DNA from: Citrus sinensis
Taxonomy: Eukaryota; Streptophyta; Magnoliopsida; Sapindales; Rutaceae
NCBI RefSeq assembly: GCF_022201045.2
Contig: NC_068557.1
Coordinates: 25,831,501-25,895,500 of the forward strand
Reading direction: 5' to 3'
DNA: 64,000 nt
The notes under the pieces were generated by a model. It was not told the origin of the DNA and did not search any database. It saw only the letters and a program-made list of their open reading frames with translations. Shown piece by piece: positions 47,988-57,093 of this stretch (the first letter of the stretch is position 1; the number at the start of each line of letters is the position of its first letter). The position numbers were made by a program, and so were the translations under genes.

Positions 47988-49864
47988 GACAAGCATATAT
48001 AAAATATCCTATGTCTGTTTACATACAAATAAACATAGTAGAAAAAGATATAGACACTTGTGCCTTAATAGACACAGGAAGTGAAATTACAATTATGAAA
48101 ACCTTTTTATCAAACCAATGGAAATCAAATAGCAAAATAAAACTCGTAGGTATCACAGGAGATAAACAACATATTACTCAATCTTTAGAAAACTTTGAAA
48201 CTCTTCTAGGAAGTAAAATTGTTCGTATTAATCATATCTTCCAATATGACCAAATGGATTGTGATATACTCTTAGGTAATGATTTTTTACAACAATTTCA
48301 ATATTACCAACAAACGACCTATATGATTACTCTTAAAACCCCATGCAATCATATTTTACGCATTCCTCGAGAATTTCGCCCTTATCGAGTTCAGCCAGCC
48401 TTGCGTGGTGATAAGACAATTTATGAAAAACATTATTTAATTTCAAAAGGACAGAGTTATAACATAAATATAAAATTAGAAACAATAAAATCCCAACTTA
48501 GACAAGTCTATGAAGAAAATCCATTAGCCTTATGGAAACCAGATCACCCCAGAGCAAAAATAGAATTAATAGAAAATAGAATTATAAGACTTAAACCTAT
48601 GATGTATACAGAGGAAGACCGAGAAGAATTTAAAATCCAGATAAAAGAATTATTAAAATTAAATTTAATACGCAATAGTAATAGTCCACACAACAGCCCA
48701 GCTTTCATGGTTAGAAAAAGAGCAGAACAAGTTAGAGGGAAAGCTAGAATGGTAATAAACTATAGAGAACTAAACAAATATACAAAATTTGATGGATATT
48801 TTTTGCCAAATAAAGATGTTCTAATCAATTTAGTAAAAAATAAAACTTATTATTCAAAGTTTGACTGTAAATCAGGTTTTTGGCAGATAAAAATGGAAGA
48901 AACTAGTATTCCTTATACAACATTTAGTACTCCACAAGGACATTATGAATGGTTAGTAATGCCTTTTGGATTAAAAAATGCTCCACAAATATTCCAAAGT
49001 AGAATGGATAAAATATTTAGAGATTATAAATACATAATAGTATATGTTGATGACATATTAATAGCCTCTGAAACACTAGAAGAGCATAGAAAACATTTAA
49101 AAGAATTTGTAAATGTATGTATTAAAGAAGGAATAGTATTATCAGAAAGAAAAGCAGTAATAGAACATAAGAAAATTGAATTTTTAGGAATGATTCTAGA
49201 TAAACAAGGAATCAGACTCCAAAGCCATATAGGAAGAAAAATTATCGATTTTCCAGATAAATTAGAAAATAAACAACAAATACAAAAATTCTTAGGCTGC
49301 TTAAATTATGCAGAAGGATTTATAGAAAATCTAGCTAAAAAGAAAAATATGCTTCAAAAACTACTTAGGAAAAATAATACTAGAGGATGGAATACAGAAC
49401 ATACAGAAACTGTAAAAAACTTAAAAGATGAATGTAAAAATCTCCCTTCTTTAAGATTACCAGATAAAACTGATAAGTTAATAATGCAGACTGATGCATC
49501 TGATCTATATTGGGGAGCAATACTTAAGACTGACATAAATGAAATATGTAGATACACCAGTGGTACTTTCAACCAAGCACAAGTCAATTATCCTGTACAT
49601 GAAAAAGAACTACTTGCAATATATAAAGGAATAAAAAAGTTTTCTTTGTTCTTATTACAAAAACATTTTATTATAGAAACTGACAATTCCCAGGTAAGCT
49701 CATTAATAAATAGAGTTTTACCAAATGAACCCCAGTACAGAAGGTTACATAGATGGCAAGCTTATTTATCATATTATAATTTTAAAATTATACATATAAA
49801 GGGATCTAACAACTTTCTTGCAGATTTTTTAAGCAGGAACATAGAATTTGGGAATGGATCCTGA
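47981..49864 (+). CDS. Endogenous pararetrovirus: aspartic protease, reverse transcriptase and RNase H
   Basis: 627 aa, open and apparently complete. DTG at residues 31-33 with DILLGNDFL downstream marks an aspartic protease. The RT domain follows, with the conserved KARMVINYRELN block, a YSKFDCKSGFWQI stretch (first catalytic Asp), MPFGLKNAP, and YVDD at 355-358. RNase H follows, with the TDAS and ETDNSQV acidic residues. There is no integrase domain, so this is a pararetrovirus rather than a Gypsy element. In the family the protein copies pregenomic RNA into DNA. It overlaps the movement-protein ORF upstream and the next ORF downstream. Confidence 0.93.
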   Translation: MLRQAYIKYPMSVYIQINIVEKDIDTCALIDTGSEITIMKTFLSNQWKSNSKIKLVGITGDKQHITQSLENFETLLGSKIVRINHIFQYDQMDCDILLGNDFLQQFQYYQQTTYMITLKTPCNHILRIPREFRPYRVQPALRGDKTIYEKHYLISKGQSYNINIKLETIKSQLRQVYEENPLALWKPDHPRAKIELIENRIIRLKPMMYTEEDREEFKIQIKELLKLNLIRNSNSPHNSPAFMVRKRAEQVRGKARMVINYRELNKYTKFDGYFLPNKDVLINLVKNKTYYSKFDCKSGFWQIKMEETSIPYTTFSTPQGHYEWLVMPFGLKNAPQIFQSRMDKIFRDYKYIIVYVDDILIASETLEEHRKHLKEFVNVCIKEGIVLSERKAVIEHKKIEFLGMILDKQGIRLQSHIGRKIIDFPDKLENKQQIQKFLGCLNYAEGFIENLAKKKNMLQKLLRKNNTRGWNTEHTETVKNLKDECKNLPSLRLPDKTDKLIMQTDASDLYWGAILKTDINEICRYTSGTFNQAQVNYPVHEKELLAIYKGIKKFSLFLLQKHFIIETDNSQVSSLINRVLPNEPQYRRLHRWQAYLSYYNFKIIHIKGSNNFLADFLSRNIEFGNGS

Positions 49865-50909
49865 GATAGACTTGATCCTTACCAAAATAGATGCTGAACT
49901 ACATAGACTGGCAACAGAAGCATCAGACATAATAGATGCAGTAAATTACATAAAAGAGGCTTCAGAAGCCCATGAAAAAGGAGTACATTTGTTAGCGTCA
50001 CAAATAAATGACCTGACAAAAGCACTCTCAATAAAACAAGGCTCAAAAAATATTGCGCCAATAAACACCAGCCTAAATGGTGAAGGAAGCAGTAGTGGAC
50101 CCTTCAGAGAAAATAAACCAATCTCTGATCCAATCATAAACCCACCAAATATAATATCCATAGAAGTTGAGCCACAAAAATCAAGTCCTTCAAAAAAGTT
50201 CATCCAAATAAACAATCTCCAAATAAAAGAAGAAGAGAAGGAACCCTTGAATCCAAAAGAAGAAGAGTATAAACAATTCTCTACGTGGATTTATTCTATC
50301 TGTTCTCATAACAATAATATCCATAAAGCACCTGGAAAAAATATGTATCTCAGAATTATAGCCACTAAAGGAGCAGACCCACTCCTTGTAGGAAAGATAG
50401 CCCGTTATGGTTATCTAGATTTAATATATCCAGACACAGACCTTCGAGAAATAGCCAGTTTAGATGAATTACTAGTCAAAGAAATATCTAAATTTGCCCA
50501 AAAAAGACTTATATACCTCAAATTCTACACCATAAGTCCAGAATACCATCAAAATGTAGAATACCAAGCATTTTACATGATCTCAGTGGGTCATATAACC
50601 AAAAATTTCCAATTAGAAGTAGGAACCGAATATACTAATGTTCCTCAAATCACAAAAAACTGGATCCGAACCCGAAGAGCTCGAGGGATAAAAGCAATCT
50701 GGAGCATAGCAAAAGACCTATACAAGAGGAATTTCAGAACCATCATCAGATTCCAGAATTATATCTTAGTAACAGCAGAAGACAGCCACACACCATCAAA
50801 TATCTTGCTGGAGCTCATCAATGAAATAAGCACTATGCGATTCCCCAGCAGTAATGAAACCATGCAGCATGCTTATCAGCTTATGGAAGCAAGCAATCAG
50901 CCAAAATAA
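49854..50909 (+). CDS. Endogenous pararetrovirus: transactivator/viroplasmin-like (TAV) protein
   Basis: 351 aa from the ATG at 49854 (overlapping the RT stop). The N-terminal helix-rich part is followed by a Ser/Pro-rich linker (about 65-125). A conserved core follows with KRLIYLKFYTISPEYHQN and IRTRRARGIKAIWSI, resembling the translational transactivator family of caulimo-, cavemo- and solendoviruses. In those viruses the protein allows reinitiation on polycistronic RNA and forms virus factories. Position after RT supports this. Intact. Confidence 0.78.
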   Translation: MDPEIDLILTKIDAELHRLATEASDIIDAVNYIKEASEAHEKGVHLLASQINDLTKALSIKQGSKNIAPINTSLNGEGSSSGPFRENKPISDPIINPPNIISIEVEPQKSSPSKKFIQINNLQIKEEEKEPLNPKEEEYKQFSTWIYSICSHNNNIHKAPGKNMYLRIIATKGADPLLVGKIARYGYLDLIYPDTDLREIASLDELLVKEISKFAQKRLIYLKFYTISPEYHQNVEYQAFYMISVGHITKNFQLEVGTEYTNVPQITKNWIRTRRARGIKAIWSIAKDLYKRNFRTIIRFQNYILVTAEDSHTPSNILLELINEISTMRFPSSNETMQHAYQLMEASNQPK

Positions 50910-51556
50910 AAGTAATAATCGTATAGAAGACGTGGCCGACATCATAAAAGAAGATGCCCGACAAGATAAAAAGAAGAAAAGAAGAAAAAGACAAGAAAAA
51001 GTTTTGTAATAATGTCTTAGCAATAATGTAAAGATAAAGCATTTGTAATAATTAGAAAAGGCCAAAAGGGCAAGGATGTAATCTCGAATAAAAAGTTTTG
51101 ATATAAAAAAAAGGAGCGAGGAGCTCAGACCTCGGATTGACACCATACTTCACGATTTGCATCTTGGAAATGGATAGCTAAAATTTCTTAAGCTCGAAAC
51201 CAGAAATCAATACATCATCAATCATAAACAAACAACCCCATAGAAAGGAAAGAGAAACCTATAATTATCTTTATTTTCTAAGAAAGAAGATCAAGATCCA
51301 TACAGAAAGGCCATTGGAGTCCGCTTGATCCCGTTTAGGCAGGAGGCCGTTGAGGGAGTGAAGGACGCATAGGCTGCAGGTCACTGGAGACAGATCTTAA
51401 GACGAAGAAAAGGATAACTTAGGTAATAATTCTCTAACCTTATCTGTTGGTGGAAGTTTGGTGATGATTGTAGATGAGGAGATTGATGGTGGATGAGCAT
51501 CTCCCAGAAGTGAATCTTATTCAAAATTATTAATCAAAATTGTTAAAAATAAGAAA
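50910..51556 (+). promoter_or_regulatory. Endogenous pararetrovirus: probable pregenomic promoter and leader
   Basis: This gap after the transactivator ORF is the usual place of the 35S-type promoter. It contains gaagacgtggccgacatcat (about 50925, G-box-like core acgtgg), an aagaagaaaag-rich tract, and ttgatataaaaaaaagg (about 51095-51111) as the best TATA box; transcription would start about 30 bp later. aataaa at about 51089 may be the polyadenylation signal for the terminally redundant transcript. 51140-51556 would be leader with short ORFs. Confidence 0.55.
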
Positions 51557-51952
51557 ATGAGTGTTTATCAAAATATGAGTGTAAGATTAGGACGTGGAAA
51601 TCCTAAAGAAAAAATGATAAATCCTACAACAAGGATCACATATAATAATTACATGATGATAATAGATTATAATCTTGGATCTTTTAAACAAAGCTCATAC
51701 ATATTTAGTAAAGAAGAAGTTATTAGTAAAGATGAAATACAAGCTATATATACCCTAGAATTACCACCGGAAATAAAAAGAAGAATCTTAAATATTTTAG
51801 AAACAGATAATCTAAAACACTTAATTACAATGTTAACTATAGATGAAGCTATTGATATAGTTAAAGCTAAAACAGAAAATAAAAATTTAAAAATAGAACC
51901 CTCATACATAGAATACATAAATAATTCAGATAACGAAGAATTAGAATTTTAA
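51557..51952 (+). CDS. Endogenous pararetrovirus: unknown 131-aa protein in the leader region
   Basis: Open, with the same codon and A-rich composition as the other viral ORFs. I recognise no domain; it is mostly predicted helical, with an acidic tail (NNSDNEELEF). It lies between the probable promoter and the primer site, where most caulimovirids have only a non-coding leader. Confidence 0.6.
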   Translation: MSVYQNMSVRLGRGNPKEKMINPTTRITYNNYMMIIDYNLGSFKQSSYIFSKEEVISKDEIQAIYTLELPPEIKRRILNILETDNLKHLITMLTIDEAIDIVKAKTENKNLKIEPSYIEYINNSDNEELEF

Positions 51953-51961
51953 TATCATTAC

Positions 51962-52243
51962 ATGGACGTAAGATATTACACTAGTATAATAAATAATAAT
52001 CTATATATTTTAAAAGTAGAAATATTCTTTTATCCTGTAAACATAACCCATAGTTTAAGAATCTTAAACCAAATCAATAATCCCACATATATTATAGAAA
52101 CCAATAACAATTATTATGATTTTTATGTTCCTAATTTTCCCGGAACTATACCTAGTATAATTAATGGGGAAGAAGTTATAGGATTATATTTAAGAAATGA
52201 TAACAATAGAAGGTATGATAGATATACCCTTTTAGAAGAATAA
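51962..52243 (+). CDS. Endogenous pararetrovirus: unknown 93-aa protein
   Basis: Starts 9 nt after the previous stop. Tyr/Asn/Ile-rich, with no recognised motif. The tight spacing suggests coupled translation with the 131-aa ORF. Confidence 0.55.
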   Translation: MDVRYYTSIINNNLYILKVEIFFYPVNITHSLRILNQINNPTYIIETNNNYYDFYVPNFPGTIPSIINGEEVIGLYLRNDNNRRYDRYTLLEE

Positions 52244-52426
52244 TAATAAATATATCTTCTTATTAATTCTATTATCCATATAGATTTCATCCAACTGAAC
52301 ATATCTTTTATAAAATTTTGTTTTGTTTGATTGTATCTTGTTTGCTTGTTATTGTATGTTTTGTTTTTGTTATTTTGTTTTATTTGTTTGTTTGTTTTTA
52401 ATTTGTTTTTAATCTACGACAATAAA

Positions 52427-52442
52427 TGGTATCAGAGCCATG
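52427..52442 (+). other. tRNA-iMet primer-binding site of the pararetrovirus
   Basis: tggtatcagagccatg is complementary to the 3' end of plant initiator tRNA-Met, the minus-strand primer of all Caulimoviridae. By convention it is position 1 of the circular genome. The final atg is also the start codon of the next ORF. Confidence 0.95.
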
Positions 52443-52697
52443 GATCCTATAAGAGATATAACAGATAGCTTATATACTTTAAAAGTATTTGAAAAAGAAG
52501 AAATAAAAAATTTAATAAAGTCTATAAAATCTGAAAAGAATAACATCCGAAATATTGAGCTTGATATAACTCAAGAATTACGAGAAAGAAATATAGAAAC
52601 CCTAGGAGGTGAGATTTTAATAGAGAAGAAAATGAAATTTATAGATGAATTTATAAAATTTTTAGTATACTGGTATAAAAAAGAAGCATTACCATGA
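52440..52697 (+). CDS. Endogenous pararetrovirus: unknown 85-aa protein starting in the primer site
   Basis: The ATG is embedded in the end of the primer-binding site. The product is helical and charged, with no recognised domain. Its stop overlaps the next start (ATGA at 52694-52697). Small ORFs just after the primer site are usual in caulimovirids, for example ORF VII of the type virus. Confidence 0.65.
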   Translation: MDPIRDITDSLYTLKVFEKEEIKNLIKSIKSEKNNIRNIELDITQELRERNIETLGGEILIEKKMKFIDEFIKFLVYWYKKEALP

Positions 52698-52984
52698 ACC
52701 AACATGCCTTTAACATAATACATAATTTAGCAGAAACTATCGATCATATGAATTTAGGTTGGGAAAATATTATAACAAATTATATAAATCAAATAACTCA
52801 AAAAATAGAGTTATTAGAACAGGAAAGAATGGGAATAATAAATTTAGGACCCGAAATTTATTCTGAATTTACAGATTTATATGAATTCGATAATCATATA
52901 TTGTTGTTTAAAGAAATAAAGAAAATATTAGAAAGAATGAAAAATAGGTGTATAATTGACAGAAGAAGACAAATGTATCCTTAA
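52694..52984 (+). CDS. Endogenous pararetrovirus: unknown 96-aa protein
   Basis: Starts within the previous stop. Predicted helical with heptads (ITQKIELLEQERMGI), with no recognised domain. In the circular genome it would be followed, after a short gap, by the coiled-coil ORF at the left end of the insertion. Confidence 0.6.
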   Translation: MNQHAFNIIHNLAETIDHMNLGWENIITNYINQITQKIELLEQERMGIINLGPEIYSEFTDLYEFDNHILLFKEIKKILERMKNRCIIDRRRQMYP

Positions 52985-53611
52985 AAATAAAAAGTAATAA
53001 ATATAAGGACTTGTATGAAAAATTACAAGAAGAAAAAGATAAAAAACGTAAGATACACTTAACGTAACTTAGGGACACCCATATGTTATGTATATAATAA
53101 TGATAGATAATAACAAAAGAAATTTTAATGATTATAATGCAATATTATTTTTAAACACAAAAGGAAATTTTAAAATAAAAATAAAATACAATTAATCATA
53201 ATATTTTAATTAAAATTTTATAACATAATATATTTTTTTGTTTTGCTATATTGCATTATGCTATTTTAGACTATTTAATTTTATATTTTATTATGTAAAA
53301 TGACATTTAGAATAATAGAAGACATTTTAAAATAAAATAATTACACTTAATGATAATAACTCCCACAAAAAAATATAATAAAACTATTAAAAATATATTA
53401 AATAATAAATAACTATTTACTCTTTTTCATTATTCTCATTTTTTCAGACAAACAACCAAATATATTTTTGTTATTTTCACTTTTTATCTATTATTTTAAA
53501 ATGAACTGCCAAACACGTTTTAACTTTTAAAAACATCACATCAAAAACATCATTTTGCTTCTTTAAAATAAGGATAGAAAACACTAATTGAAAATAGTAC
53601 CAAATGCACCC

Positions 53612-54526
53612 TACATGTTTCTTGTTGTAAATACACTTTTAAAAATATTGTTAGGAACAAAATTTTAAAAACTAAAAAAAACAGTGAACTCTTATTTTCA
53701 AATGAATTCTTTTTACATACTATAAAATTTGTGTATCAAGTAAATTGTTATTTATTTTGAGTAATAATATATTATATATTTATAAAATAAAAGTTTAAAG
53801 TTTGTATTTCAACTACTGTGACACTATTATAAATTATCAACGTGACATCACAATAACTTTAGTATCTCGATGAAAAATGATAAGCTTAAAACTTAATTAT
53901 AACGTAAGTTTATGAAATAATGACATGTTATTTTCTGTAATAGTTGGGATACAAAATTTTGTATCTCAACTTTATAATAAGCCTATCATCGATTCTTTTT
54001 ATTTTACTCATTTTAAATTGTTGATATTTGTTTTTATTAAAGAAAAGGTTTAGAAGAATAATAATAATTTAGTATGTAATATTTCTCATACATCATAGTG
54101 TCTTCTACTATTATTATTAATGTACAATATCAAGTTATCAACTCTGATCGAGAAGAATACATAGTTGCTTACATGTAATAAATTTATTAGAAGAATTTAG
54201 TTAGCTTTTTTTGGGGGGGTGGGTTGGTTATTTTTTATAATCTAAATATAGCAGAGTTATTAAAATTGATGATTTAATTAAAAACGGAAAAAGAAAAGAA
54301 AAGAGCATCTCGGGCTAGGCCGCTAGGCCCAAATAGAGCCCGATACGACGGTGCAAATCCGACAAAACAAATCCCGTAGAAACTAGAAATAACTGTGTTT
54401 CATTTCATCGATTTTTCTTTAAAAGATTTTTTTTTCTTTATTATTATAATCCGGTGTTTGCTATCGTAAAATCGTAACCCTGAATTGGAGATTCTTGTTA
54501 TTGGGGCTGAGGAGTAGAGAGCATTA
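53612..54526. other. Intergenic, promoter of the G-patch gene
   Basis: AT-rich, non-coding to about 54290. A short CG-containing stretch (cgggctaggccgctaggccc, about 54310) comes next, then the 5'-UTR before the ATG at 54527. Confidence 0.55.
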
Positions 54527-56142
54527 ATGGGGGAGGAGTTGTCAGGTTCGTCAGCGGCTATCAATTCATCAAATATAGGCTTTCAGGTATCTTTTGACTT
54601 CCTGATCTGATTCTTTTCTCTCTTAAGTACACATTACGATTATTTTTTTAGTGCGAAATTCGATTTTTTTTTTTTTTTCTGTCTAAAGGGGCTGATTGTT
54701 GTCTACAGCTATTGAAGAAGCACGGATGGAAAGAAGGAACCGGTCTTGGAATTGCTGAGCAGGTTAGTTAAAATTTTCCATTAAAATTTTTCAAAACCTA
54801 GTTTTGCGATTACGTATTATATCTGGATTTACGAGTCTATTACTGAAGAAGGATTCTGTTTGAAAATTGTAACTTTGAAAGAGGAGAAATTTTTTTTTGA
54901 GAATAATAAATAAATAAATAGAACTTACTCGATAATTAGGTTTCTTCTACATTTTTACATGAATAGTTCAAACTGTAGTGAAATGGAAGGTAGGGAATTC
55001 CCCGAAATAACATATATCATTGATAACTACTACCAAGGCCCTGTTTGTTATGGTTGTACTGAAATTTTTAAGCTACAAGTATTGTGGACAAAAAACTGTT
55101 ATTATGAAATAAAAGTTAGTATTGTGCGGTAAATATGACTTTTAAATAATAATTTTGACAAATATAGTAAAGATATTACAGCTTTTTCATCATACAAGCG
55201 GTGGACCAAATTAACTTAACTTTCAAGATATAGCCGCTACGTGTTTACCAAACACTTTGCCCAACCTCAACGCCAAACAGGGCTTAAATATTGTACTTTA
55301 TCTTGAAATTGGATTTGAGCATGCTGCGTACATCCATATATGACTTGTTTTCGCTGGGAAAACTCGTAGTTTCTTTGATCAATGAGTTCATGGTGAAAAC
55401 AGGGTAGGCTGGAGCCAATACGAACACATGTGAAGAAAAACAAACGAGGTATCGGAGCAGAGAAAGTTAAGAGGCCAAAGCCTATTGAAGCTCTGGAAGC
55501 TGAGAGCAAAAATGAAAAGGTTAGTTTTGTTTGTTTCATTAATCATGTCTCGAAATTCCCTTTCGATCAATTTCCCTTTTTCTATTGGTCGAGCATCCCA
55601 TCATTAGGAGAAAACAAGAATCTTAAAAGGGGTAAAATGTTGTAGCTGTCTTGATTTTGTAATTTATTATATTATGATATATTCAAGCAATAAATTTACA
55701 GGTCCTAATAAATTACTTTATTTGAATCTTGTTATGAAATTCCACTATTGAGAACCTTAACCCACTGAAAATCTTTGGTAGGTTTCATCCTAAATACCCT
55801 TCCACTATGTTTAGCTAACTGTTTGATATAATTACTTATGCATTTGAATCAAGATTTGATGAAAGGTCTATGATAGATCAAAGCAGGATTTTTATAGTAA
55901 ATGTGCATACGTACATGTGCTCTGATTGTTGATATATTTGTATTCCAGTTTTTTTTTTTTTTTTTTGTTGGTATGTGCGTAGTGCATTTTTCTAATATCC
56001 TCCCAATAAATTCCAGGAAAAACCTCCAAAGAAATCCAAGGCATCTAAGAGGATGAGGAAGATGCTGGAATTAGAAAGACGGTTACAGGAGACAGAATTT
56101 GATCGAGCTTTTCGGAGGGAGTTCTGGCCAGATAATGTTTGA
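54527..56142 (+). CDS. Small G-patch domain protein
   Basis: Four exons: 54527-54586, 54709-54762, 55403-55519 and 56017-56142. The sum is 357 nt, 118 aa. Residues about 16-45 form a G-patch (GFQLLKKHGWKEGTGLG, then GRLEPI), a module that binds and activates DEAH-box RNA helicases in splicing or ribosome assembly. A Lys-rich, nuclear-signal-like stretch follows (KNKRGIGAEKVKRPKP), then a helix ending FDRAFRREFWPDNV, a conserved tail in small plant G-patch proteins. The helicase partner cannot be told from the sequence. Intron 2 contains a MITE. Intact. Confidence 0.9.
55036..55286. mobile_element. MITE, copy 2, in intron 2 of the G-patch gene
   Basis: Ends are aggccctgtttgttatggtt and, in complement from the right, taagccctgtttggcgttga. 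The interior matches the element at 11696-11961 in order and orientation. About 250 bp, non-coding. No clear target-site duplication. Confidence 0.8.
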
Positions 56143-57093
56143 TGCTGGACATTTTATTTTTATTTTTTGTTTCCAGATGGGTGAAATTAAATGTACAGGC
56201 ATTTTGGATTAGTGTGTCCCCCAATTCAGCCCTTTAGTTATTTTTATCAACATAACTTTTGGAGTCAAATTTACTGGAGGATGTTGAAATATATAATAGT
56301 ATTCCACTCCATGTCCAAATAGTTATACCTGTATATGTTTTGAACGTCAGATTTTGAATCCCCTTGACAAATTATTTCTCAAATAAGGAAATTCAAGTTG
56401 ATGTTGTAATAGTTTTCTTTGTATTTCAGCCTTTTTTTAAATCAAAGACTCATCTTTTTCTCATGTCGAGTAGTTTTACTTCAGCCCAGTGGTTTGTATA
56501 CTTGTTCATTATGTGTTCAGCTGATACACTATAGCCCAAACAAGCTTTGCGAGTTACGGCACAATGAAATCCATGGGGGTGGGCTTTTTTTCTCAACCTT
56601 GTGACGGTTTTGATACTTGATAATTTGTAGTGGCATTTTTTATTTTATTGTTAAGCGTTTACGTAATTGTGATTTTTCACTTTGTTTACTCTCTGACATT
56701 GCAAGTTTTCAGCCTATTGAATTTGTCCACCCCCAAGAGACTCATGGTGGAGAGTAATGTGCACCCTTGTTATGAAATAGGTAGAGGATGAACATTCCAA
56801 AGATGCATAACTAATTGAAAGTGCCCTTTAGCTATTACAGAGGACTCTTGGGTCCAGGTTTTGACCTTGTTCAACTTGCAAAGAAGCACTTTGCGGATGA
56901 AGTATCATCAAATTGCTAAAGAAAAAGATAACAAACCTAATTGCGATCTAGCGATGGGATGATTCAGTATGAATATTTCAGAATTGATACTGCAAAGAAA
57001 GAAAAAGGGGTTCATTCATTGTAAGAGATAAGAACAGTTTGGCAGAAAAGATTTCCACTTTTTCTTCCAGTTATTTACAATTGGATGCTGTTC
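56143..57093. other. Intergenic between convergent genes
   Basis: Should contain the 3'-UTRs of the G-patch gene (plus strand) and the DUF639 gene (minus strand). No further gene was seen. Confidence 0.6.

Larger units (their letters stand above)
44933..53080 (+). mobile_element. Endogenous caulimovirid (pararetrovirus), near-complete
   Basis: About 8.1 kb of very AT-rich, purine-biased plus-strand coding DNA, unlike both flanks. In order it holds a coiled-coil ORF, capsid with zinc knuckle, movement protein plus protease-like domain, protease-RT-RNase H, a transactivator-like ORF, a probable promoter, two leader ORFs, the tRNA-iMet primer site and two further small ORFs. Neighbouring ORFs overlap by a few bases, as in Caulimoviridae. 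The CP-MP-RT-TAV order recalls cavemoviruses and solendoviruses. There is no integrase and there are no LTRs. A 10-bp repeat atatgttatg lies at both borders (44923-44932 and 53081-53090). The permutation shows that the integrated circle was opened between the 96-aa ORF and the coiled-coil ORF. Confidence 0.93.
44658..53611. mobile_element. TIR element (MITE-like) that contains the pararetrovirus insertion
   Basis: The left end reads gggtgcgtttaatacca. The right end, read in complement from 53611, is gggtgcatttggtacta, followed on both sides by gttttctat-like text. The flanks carry the short direct repeat tac (44655-44657 and 53612-53614). Removing the viral DNA (about 44933-53080) leaves an AT-rich, non-coding element of about 0.8 kb, typical of a MITE. 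The virus therefore appears nested inside it. The repeat is too short to assign a superfamily. Confidence 0.6.

Noticed and set aside
44933..53080. Ty3/Gypsy LTR retrotransposon as explanation of the RT region
   Set aside because: There is no integrase and no LTRs; movement-protein and transactivator-like ORFs and a single internal primer site fit a pararetrovirus.
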